A stretch of 64,000 nucleotides of DNA from Fragum whitleyi (taxonomy: Eukaryota > Mollusca > Bivalvia > Cardiida > Cardiidae): the NCBI GenBank assembly GCA_948146395.1, contig OX411543.1:51750017-51814016 (forward strand), in the 5' to 3' direction. The stretch's first letter is position 1. The number at the start of each line of letters is the position of its first letter. Both the position numbers and the translations under genes were made by a program. The notes beneath the pieces were generated by a model. It saw only the letters and a list, made by a program, of their open reading frames with translations, did no database searches and had not been told where the DNA came from. Below are positions 55,759 through 64,000 of this stretch, in pieces.

Positions 55759-55979
55759 CCCTTTGCTGTTTAAGCCCTGCTTTTTACTTGCCTGTGATTT
55801 TATGATTGAGAAAACATCGTCAAAAAAGAAGAAATTGCTTCTAACAAGCAATTTCTTCTTGTTCCACACTATTTTCTACCACACTGAATGGTTATTTTTC
55901 TAATTATATCCACTTTAAATTTTCGTCTGCAAAATCTTTGAATTTGGACTGGTCCAAAATTTTATAAAACAGGAAAGTG
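55759..55979 (+). mobile_element. TTAA-type MITE, CCCTTTGCTGTTT family, copy 2
   Basis: 221 bp with CCCTTTGCTGTTTAA and the complement of CACTTTCCTGTTTTA, TTAA at 55755-55758 and 55980-55983. Same GAAGAAATTGCTT hairpin as 45359-45578. Confidence 0.72.
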
Positions 55980-56034
55980 TTAATTGTTCAGTAGTGGAAT
56001 TTCAATTAGTTAGGTGTTTGTCATTGTTTACTGA

Positions 56035-56310
56035 TAGCGCAGTTGGTAGCGCGCCGTACTTCTAATCCAGGGGTCTATATACGCACGGGTTCGATCCCAG
56101 GCTGCGGCACTTATCCTTTCCGACATTTGTCTTCCACTAATGGGTAGATAATCGTAAACCTATGTGGAATAGCAACTGGAGGCTAGGAAAGGGATGTGGT
56201 GGTAGTACTGGTATGAGAAATACCAGGAATCCATCGTTAGGTGCTCCAGTCGTCGCGATATAACAGAGATTGTTGAAAGCGACGTAAAACCCCAATTCAA
56301 ATCAAATCAA
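56035..56310 (+). mobile_element. tRNA-derived SINE with 15-bp target duplication
   Basis: Flanked by GTCATTGTTTACTGA at 56020-56034 and 56311-56325. A box TAGCGCAGTTGGTAGCG, B box GGTTCGATCCC, 3' end TTGAAAGCGACGTAAAAC with AATCAAATCAA tail. Confidence 0.95.
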
Positions 56311-56460
56311 GTCATTGTTTACTGACTCTTTTCCCTGCTTCCAGGATTTTTCTTTTTTCTACAATTTCATCTGTATAATTCTGTTGTGAATGTGTGTGTG
56401 TTTTTTGTTTTTTTTTTTGCTGGTGTCCTTTTAATTTTATGTTTCCCCTTAGTATCCATA

Positions 56461-56580
56461 TCAAGACGGTCTTATTGAATGAATTTGGTTTAGCTCTCTT
56501 GGGGAAACACATAGTACCAACCATCTTGGAAAGCTCGGACATCCCATTTCAGTCAAGACAGAATCTGATAATGCACCAGG
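56461..56580 (+). CDS. Candidate orphan internal exon, gene unidentified
   Basis: A pyrimidine-rich tract with CCCCTTAG precedes it and CAG|GTAATT follows. The frame beginning after one base encodes TVLLNEFGLALLGKHIVPTI and then LESSDIPFQSRQNL, ending at a full codon. The sequence is amphipathic and protein-like, unlike the AT-rich noise around it. I do not recognise the family and found no neighbouring exons. Confidence 0.35.
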
Positions 56581-56744
56581 TAATTCAATCATCTGACCAT
56601 GTATTCTTTATCATACTTAATAAGATTATTACAGACTATTATAGAAGTGTATATATATATATGACAATACATATATTTATTCTGGTTTGTGGTGACATTA
56701 CCGAGCTTTTCCATGTGTTGAACCAACTTTCATGGCAAGCTAAC

Positions 56745-57245
56745 CCTTCTCTTATGACAAGTTCGCCCTACTGTAATGACAAGTTGTCCCTACGGCTATG
56801 AAGATTTGCCCCTTCTGTAATAACCAATTGCCCCTACTTTCATGACAAGTTGTCCCTACTGCTATGAAGATTTGTCTTTTCTGTTATAACTAGTTGCCCC
56901 TTAGCTATCATGACAAGTTGCCCCTACTGTAATTACAAGTTGCCCCTACTGTAATGACGAGTTGCCCCCTTTTGTCAGGACTAGTTGTCCCTTCTGTCAG
57001 GACAAGTTGCCCCTTCTGTCAGGACAAGTTGCCCCTTCTGGCAGGACAAGTTGCCCCTACTGTTAGAACAAGTTGCCCCTACTGCCCCTACTGTCAGGGC
57101 AAGTTGCCCCTACTGTCAGAATAAGTTGCCCCTACTGTCAGGATGAATTGCCCCTACTGTTATGACAAGTTGCCCCTACTATCAGGATGAATTTCCCTTA
57201 CTGTAAGGATGAGTTACCTTTACTGTTCGGAGGAATTGCCCCTCC
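56745..57245 (+). repeat. 22-bp minisatellite (GACAAGTTGCCCCTACTGT)
   Basis: About 20 variable copies with AAGTTGCCCCT and ACTGTCAG/ACTGTAATG. They share no frame constraint; several copies have small length changes. Confidence 0.88.
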
Positions 57246-57249
57246 TTAT

Positions 57250-58400
57250 CCGACTCACTTCATCTTAATGTTGATACAAAATAATCCATATTTTATCTTA
57301 CCATTTTTAGAATTTTTGTACAACTTTTTTAACAACTGCATCAGTCCATAAGTACTAAAACCTATTTTGGAAAATATTTTTGTGAAATAGCAAAACACTG
57401 GTGGGCTACAAAATTCTTGTAAATTCAGCTTGTGCAAGTTTTTTTTTAGCCCTAAGATGATAACCTTGGACCATGGCAAGGTTTATAATGTCTTTACTAA
57501 AATATAAATATTAAAACTCAATCAACAATATTAAGACTTAAATAATTATAGTTATTAAATAGCTAAATTCTAAATAAAAAAAAATAATCATAGTAATTGA
57601 AATAGCTAAATTCTAAATAAAAAAAATAAGATAACTTAAACTTCAAAGGAATAAATGAAATTAAAATTGGAAATTTTAATTTCATTTAATATTACTTAAT
57701 ATATAATAAAATTAGTCATTTAAGTAAGTAATAAATAAATATCATAAAATAAATAAGGTTAATGTATTCCCTAGGGTAAGATTCAGGGATTCCTATTGAT
57801 TAATAGGTTTCCTTAGATTTATTTATGGTGTCTTGAACTGTGACTGTTCTAGGCACTCTTTGTTTATATTTTCTGATCTAGATGGAGGTACTTATGAGTT
57901 GATGTAGTTGTTGTAATTTTTTGGCTGTTAAAAACCCATTGGAAACCCATTTATTGCCAACATTTGTCAGTTGTCAGTCTAAATTCCCCCTTTCCTCATC
58001 AAAGATGTAATAGTAATAATTTGACTGTTATTACCCCCCCCCCCCCCCACCCCTTCCCTCCCTCTTATGAATGAAATTGATATTGTAATAATTTGACTGT
58101 TCGTACTAACTTCTCCCACTCCCTTAAATTTATGAAAGAGATAGATTTAGTAATAGTTTGACTATTGTTACCAAACCCTGTCTTTTATGAATACCTTTTA
58201 TGAATGTAATAAATTGACTTATCCTAAAATCTACTTGCCATCCCCCTCCCTTTTTTGAAAACTTGACTGTCATTGTTCAAATGCACACGACCTATGCTTT
58301 ATGAATGACTAAATTACATGTAAATTGTAATAATGGGACAATTGTTCAATCCACTCTTTGAATGACATCTTTATTGTAATAATCGGACTGTTTTACACAC
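57250..58400. other. AT-rich intergenic DNA with poly-C tract
   Basis: 15 C at 58034-58048; loose repeats of TTGACTGTT and TATGAATG between 57950 and 58400. Two imperfect copies of AATAGCTAAATTCTAAATAA at 57556-57620. Confidence 0.45.
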
Positions 58401-58407
58401 ACACATA

Positions 58408-58681
58408 GAAAGTGCCGTTGGTAGCACTTGGGACTGTCAATCTAGATGTCCCAGGTTTGATCCACAACATTAGCACTCATCCATTCTGACTATTTGTCTC
58501 TCACCAATAAGTAAATAATCAAAGACCATTGTGGGACCTATTTTGGACAGCAGCTGGAGGCTAGGTAAGATGTGATGGTGGTACTGGTGTGAGATATACC
58601 AAGAATTCATTGTTAGGTGCTCCAGCAGTCGCATTATACGATTGTTGAAAGCGACAGAAAAGCCCAATTCAAACAAACAAA
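58408..58681 (+). mobile_element. tRNA-derived SINE with imperfect target duplication
   Basis: Head GTGCCGTTGGTAGCACTT, B-box-like GGTTTGATCC, end TTGAAAGCGACAGAAAAGC. Flanks TTACACACACACATA and TTACACATACATA. Confidence 0.82.
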
Positions 58682-58689
58682 TTACACAT

Positions 58690-59555
58690 ACATACACCAT
58701 TATTAATTAAAAGGTGTTCTTGCATTGACTAAAAGGAAACATTTTGAGGAAAATTGCTTGTTATCTAGGTTACAATTCACTGGTTCCATCTATCTGACAA
58801 AACTTAATTACAGCTTGAACATCCCACACCTATAGATTTGGGCTTGCATCAATGAATCAATTTCTTTGCATCAGGTCAACAGAAGTTTTGAGAGGATAAT
58901 AAAGGGGGAAGCCAAAATCACAAGAGGCTCTTATTTGGAGAAAAAAGGGTAGAGCTCTTATTTGCAGAAATAGGATAGAGCTCTAATTAGGGGAAATAGG
59001 GTATTCTATGACAAGTCACATTATTGGATCATCTAAGGCATCTGGTGGCAGACAGGCGACATCCACTTCTTTGTCTTGAGCACATCTCTTAACTCTTTAG
59101 ACTTGAAACATGGCAGTTATGTTCCTGTCGTGATTAGGAAGTGCAGTACTCAAGAACCATAAATCCAGCCAGCTTATTTTTCTAGTTTTTTCTTTCTTTT
59201 TTTTCATATTTGGACATCCAGCAGTGTAACTGGTGTATCTTGTGACAATTTTCCATCTTGTTTTTGTATGATTATCCAATCTAGAATCTGTTTATATTCA
59301 GATTTGTTCAATTGTTTGGCTGAAATATTTTTTTTTCATTCTTCAATGAAATAATTTTGAGTACACCAAAATTATGTAAGCTTGCACACAAATTAGTCTC
59401 AAGCAAGCTTTCTCATTGTTACAGTTATATTATATGAATCTGCATAATTAGAATCATTTCTCTCTTCATTTTAATTTTTATAATTAATGAGGCCAAGGTG
59501 TAATATTTATTAGATTTATTGACTTGACTTTATTGACTTGAAATGGTTTCGATGG
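58690..59555. other. Intergenic DNA without recognised gene
   Basis: Near 58930-58990 GAGCTCTTATTTG repeats a few times. From 59280 a fragment of the foldback repeat of the window start may be present. Confidence 0.4.
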
Positions 59556-59618
59556 TATAGCACATAACAGTGTTTATAGGCAGTTACAACTGTTACAACT
59601 GTTTCTTGCTGAGCCAGT
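59556..59618. mobile_element. Hairpin element, decayed copy
   Basis: TATAGGCAGTTACAACTG and TTGCTGAGCCA remain; the left arm is damaged. Confidence 0.5.
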
Positions 59619-59757
59619 ACTCTGATTTTGCTGACTCTCAGCAGAGGTTATCTATGACTATTTGGACAGTGAGTAAAAGGAAGCACTGTGTTTCACTAGC
59701 TGATTTTTATGTAACTTTAGCTTCAGAAGGAGAATTTTGTGCTTCAACTACCTAAAG

Positions 59758-60785
59758 CGCAGTGACATTTTGACCTTGAACTTGACCTTTATGGACTTAA
59801 AAAACTTAAACTAAAAACTTAAACCAAAAAACTTCAACCTTGCTTATATTGTCTGAATGCTTTACCTGGTACATCTTTCCTTCATACACACACTGACTAG
59901 GTAATAGGCTTTCACCAGAGACCAAGCTCCTTGACATTTTGACCCCAATCTTGACCTTTTATAGACTTAAAATTTTAACTAAAAACTTATACCAAAAAAC
60001 TTTAACCTTCTTTTATTTTCTGAATGCCTTACCTAGTACATTGTTTCCTTCATACACACACTCACAAGGTGACAGGCTTTCACCAGAGACCAAGCTCCTT
60101 GACATTTTGACCTCAATCTTGAGGTTTTATGGACTTAAAAAAATTTTACCAAAAACTTTAACCAAAAAATTTTAACCTTGCTTCTATTTTCTGAATGCTT
60201 TAACCTAGTACATCGTTCCTTCATACATACACTCACTCGGTGATATGCTTTCACCAGAGACCAAGCTCCTTGACATATTGACCTCAACCTTGACCTATCA
60301 TGGACTTAAAAAAACTTAAATTAAAAACTTATACCAAAACTTTAACCTTGCTTTTATTTTCTGAATGCCTTACCTAGTACATTGTTTCCTTCATACACAC
60401 ACTCACTAGGTGACAGGCTTTCACCAGAGACCAAGCTCCTTGACATTTTGACCTAAATCTTGAGCTTTTATGGACTTAGAAATACTTTAACCAAAACCTT
60501 AAACCAAATACTTTAACCAAAAAACTTAAAACTTTAACCTTCTTTTATTTTCTGAATATTTTACCCAGGGACATCATTCTTTTGCATACACACTCACCAG
60601 GTGTTTGGCTTTCACTTTTTCACCAGTAACCAAGGTCCTTCACATATTGACATTGACCAATTTTGTACAAAAAACTTAAACCTTGCTTATACCCTCTGAG
60701 TGCTTGAACTCTGATTGTTGGTCAAATGCTATTTGTCACAAGCAGCAGTTTAGGTGAGCTAGGTTGTCCGCTGACAACTCTTGTT
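59758..60785 (-). mobile_element. Pearl-like element without microsatellite, five ~172-bp cores
   Basis: On the minus strand the 5' end is AACAAGAGTTGTCAGCGGAC then CTAGCTCACCTAAAC. On the plus strand five cores repeat CACCAGAGACCAAGCTCCTT, TTGACCT and TTTCTGAATGC about every 172 bp. No CAGA/ACGG tract or terminal hairpin is seen at the lower-coordinate end. Confidence 0.6.
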
Positions 60786-60899
60786 CTAATTAAGTGATGC
60801 TTTATGATCAATTTGCCAATTAGAATAAGAATCTTGGATTATTTTATTACTTTTGAAGGTGGTTAGAAAATGAATGTCCTGTTTATGAATATTCTGCTA

Positions 60900-63040
60900 A
60901 TCAAAACATTAAGTAATTATGCCCCCCTTCGATGAAGAGGGGGTAAATTGCATTGCACCAATGGCATAGGGTTGGTCTGGACTGTTTTTTGTCTGAAGTG
61001 ATGTTAACCGATGAAAGGATTCATGTGGAAATTATAGCAAAGGAACCTGAAAAACTGAGTTTTTTTCTCGTAGGCTATAGTATCTTTATTTTAGCCAACA
61101 TCTTTTTTCTTCCTAGCAAGCATTGTCTACCATTCAGTTATATTGTGAAGTTGTCCATTATAATGCAAATTTATTTGGTAACTTTGTAAGAGTTCAGCTG
61201 TTTATATCAATTATTTCAAAACATTAGGGGATGAAGGTTATAAAAATACTTTCATTTTATTTTGGATGACTTGGATTAAGGTGATAATTGAACTAGAGAA
61301 TTAATGAAGGAACCAGTGAAAATGTGTTTTTTTCTCTTATTCTGATTTTGTATCATTATTTTGGTCAACATCTTCAATTTATTCTTAGCATGCATTGTCT
61401 AGCTATCAAGCATTTTATTCTCATCTATTGTGGAGACATTCACTATCATTCCAAATTTTTAGGTAACATGCCAAGAGTTAAGATGTTTTATTTCCATGAT
61501 ATCATAATTTTGGCCGACATATTTGTTTCTTCCTAGCATACATTGTCTAGGTATCAAAGAAGTAATTTTTATTCATTGTGGAGAGATTCCTTATAAATCC
61601 AAATTATTAGGTTTTATGGTAAAAGGTCAGATGCTTATATTGAATGTTAATAAGATTGAAGGGCAATTTATAATAATCAGGTTTATGGTTATCACATCCG
61701 TTTGAATACAAATCATTAGGTTAAATGATAAGAATATTTTTATTGAACGTCTCAAAAAGGTTTAAGATTTCACATGGTGAAAGGGATAAAACAACTCATT
61801 TTATTTTTATGCCCCCGTATCGAGAGATTGGGGCATATTGTTTTACTCATGTCCGTCTGTCTGTCTGTCCGTCTGTCTGTCTGTCCGTCTGTCTGTCCGA
61901 AAACTAAACCAAACTTAACCTTTGCCTTTTCTCCAAAAGTATTTGACATACAAGGCTCATATTTGACATGATGATAGATCTCAATGATCCGCATCTGCTG
62001 GTACCAAAGTCAAGGTCATGTGACAAGGTCAAGGTCATCTGTCAAGGTCAAACTTAAAAAAAAGCTGTTCCGGGGGCATTCGTGTTTCACAAACACATCT
62101 TGTTTATGACTGTTTACTTCAGCAAATTGTAGGTTTGCGGAAATTAAAAGCAATTAAGGAACTTGCAAAAAAGTGTGTTTTTTTTCCTTTTTGGCTTTTG
62201 TAACATTATTTTGGCCAGCATCTTCAATTCATCCTAGTGTGCATTGTCTAGCTATCAAGTACATTAAATTCTAATGTCATTGTGGCTACATAGATGCAGA
62301 TTGTTAGGTACTTCTGTAAGAGTTTAGAAATTTCTATGGAACATCTCAAAGGTTTAGGAGGGTAGGGAATATAAAACTGATAAACAACACACATTATATT
62401 TATTTTGATTGACTTGGTTCAAGTCAGTAAATTATAGGATTCATGTGGAAATTTAAACGAAGGAGCCTGCAAAACTGATATGTTCTTACTCTTTGGCTTT
62501 AGTTTCATTATTTTGGCCAATTAACATCTTCAATTCTTCCTAGCGGACATTGTCTAGCTATCAAGCAATTCTCATTTATTGTGGAGACACCAATTATAAT
62601 TCAAATATATTAGAAAGTATTGCAAGATTTAGGTTTTTGCATCCAATATTTCAAAAACAATTGTGGAAGGGGATTGAACAGATTAAACAACTTGCATTTA
62701 TTTGGAACTTGCTCCAAAATTTAAGGAAATCATGTGAAAATTGTCACAGGAAAATCTGATTTTTTTCCTCTTTGACTTGTTTAATATTTTGGCCAACTTG
62801 TTCAATTTCTTCCTAGCATGCATTGTCTTAAGCTAAACATAATATTCTCATATACTCAGTGGTGACCATATTGTTTATTGTAAAAGTCAAGTTCTTTATA
62901 TCAAGTATCTCTAGTAAGATTAAGGAAGGTAGGGGATGACTTTGTTTAATCAAAAAAATGTTTTACCTTTATTTGGCCAACATTTTAATTCAATTCTTTC
63001 TTGATGCATTGTCTAGTTGTTATGCACATTAATTATTCAC
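60900..63040 (+). repeat. Degenerate tandem repeats of about 150-310 bp
   Basis: TGCATTGTCTAGCTATCAAG, TTGTGGAGACAT and TTATTTTGGCCAAC recur at about 61120, 61390, 61540, 62240, 62545, 62820 and 63005 with uneven spacing. The array is interrupted by the pearl-like element at 61806. Open frames inside are not conserved. Confidence 0.65.
61806..62104 (-). mobile_element. Pearl-like element, TGACCTTGA family, single core, minus
   Basis: Plus-strand ends TATGCCCCCGTATCGAGAGA and GTTTCACAAACACATCTTGT are the complements of the 3' and 5' ends of 10433-11379. TCTG/TCCG tract at 61852-61899, one core with TCAAGGTCA sites. Confidence 0.87.
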
Positions 63041-63151
63041 ATTTTCTCAAACACAGTTGCCTATTTTGAGGCGTCGGTACAAAACTATTGAAATTCCTAA
63101 ACACTGACTTCTTGATTTGTTTTGGTCTTGGTGTCATAAAAGTAATATTTC

Positions 63152-63228
63152 CATGGCCTAGCATGAAACAGTTGTAACTGCCTATATGCTTATAGGCAGT
63201 AACAACTGTTTCACGCTGAGCCATCAGT
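63152..63228. mobile_element. Hairpin element, well-preserved copy
   Basis: CATGGCCTAGCATGAAACAG and CTGTTTCACGCTGAGCCAT outer arms; GTAACTGCCTATA / TATAGGCAGTAAC inner arms. Confidence 0.78.
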
Positions 63229-63840
63229 TTGTATTTTTAATTAAGCAATATTATTTTCATTGGTTTTTCAGTTATTGGTAGAAAAAATACTTTAGCTAAA
63301 GAAACATATTCAAATCATTTATTCATTTCCAATTTGAACCTATCTAAATACCACTATAGGACTTGCTAGGAATGAATTCAAAACATGTCTGCAGTTGGCC
63401 ACATAAACATTCTAACTATGTACAGCTAATTTTAGCTGTACTTGTTAGAATTTGTAGCCCACAGGGGACATGAATAGGGTTGAAAATTAAAATTTAATGA
63501 ATTAATTATAAAAGATTTTTTTAAACATATCAAAACTGTTGTGAGTACGTATTTTTGTCCATGTATATATAAACATGCTTTGACAACAGTTTTGCTTTGA
63601 CCTTTATCAATTTTTTTCTTGGGTTTTTTGTTCTTGTTGTTTATGGTTGAGCTAAGTAAGTAGCTTTCTGGTAAATGATGTGGTTCACTGTACAGTGGCT
63701 TGGTAGGACACTGTACAGTGACTTGGAGGAAAAAAAAAAATTTGATGATGCTGAATTGATGGATGCTGGATGTTGCCTGCGCCTTGGAAAAGATGGTTGA
63801 TGGATTACTCCTTGACATGGTGGGTAGAAGATTAAAATAA
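63229..63840. other. AT-rich DNA with doubled CACTGTACAGTG palindrome
   Basis: CACTGTACAGTG occurs twice, at about 63687 and 63710, each followed by (G/A)CTTGG. A 155-codon open frame on the minus strand is low-complexity and not supported. Confidence 0.4.
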
Positions 63841-63895
63841 ATTATTACGCTCCCTTCGAAGAAGAGGGGGTATATTGCTTTGCACCAGTAGGTTG
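63841..63895 (-). mobile_element. Terminal motif of another dispersed repeat
   Basis: CTCCCTTCGAAGAAGAGGGG then GTATATTGCTTTGCACC is shared with 60919-60960 (CCCCCCTTCGATGAAGAGGG). Probably the end of a further microsatellite-bearing element; the body is not seen. Confidence 0.4.
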
Positions 63896-64000
63896 ACAAT
63901 ATTGTTTATTGTAAAAGTTAAGTTCTTTATATCAAGTATCTCTAGAACGATTAAGGAATGTAGGGAATAAAATAAATTAAACAACTTTCATTTTGTTTTG

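Noticed and set aside
56035..56115. True tRNA gene at the SINE head
   Set aside because: A and B boxes are present, but the acceptor stem is not closed, and the SINE body with flanking target duplication follows.
63432..63899. 155-residue minus-strand open frame
   Set aside because: Low complexity (Lys/Ser/Phe runs) from AT-rich DNA, overlapping repeat ends; no recognisable domain.

Overview
The window looks like nuclear DNA of a bivalve mollusc. It is AT-rich, has spliceosomal introns with GT-AG borders, and is dense in non-autonomous repeats. The most diagnostic are elements with a tandem core, a CAGA/ACGG microsatellite and a short terminal hairpin, matching the 'pearl' (non-autonomous Helentron-like) elements known from bivalves. 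I cannot name the species.

The only gene I can identify is a complete PIAS-family SUMO E3 ligase on the minus strand. It runs from an initiator exon at 40590-40613 to a stop at 3540-3542, with 13 exon positions over 37 kb. I checked the phase of every junction; the set gives one open frame of 632 or 634 codons. Domain order is SAP, PINIT (written PVDIT here), SP-RING, SUMO-interacting motif, Ser/Pro-rich tail. The SAP domain is encoded by two adjacent alternative exons (34013-34179 and 33785-33945) with identical phases, separated by 67 bp. Including both or neither breaks the frame, so they must be used mutually exclusively. One is canonical and the other has a diverged SAP sequence.

The introns are filled with nested repeats: tRNA-derived SINEs with clear 9-15 bp target duplications, several MITE families (hAT-like, TTAA/piggyBac-like, palindromic), and pearl-like elements. 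One pearl-like element (19451-24446) has an expanded core of about 33 copies of a 145-bp monomer in a nine-monomer higher-order pattern. A PIF/Harbinger element with TAA duplications interrupts it, and it is partly duplicated again as a 1.3-kb block.

Upstream of PIAS, at 40738-42029, lies a Penelope-like element remnant: a C-terminal endonuclease fragment, hammerhead-ribozyme-like motifs and palindromes around (TA)n. From 42 kb to the end there is no confidently identified gene. That stretch holds a damaged LINE reverse transcriptase, palindrome clusters, more SINEs and MITEs, degenerate tandem arrays, one candidate core promoter (47622-47690) and one candidate orphan exon (56461-56580).
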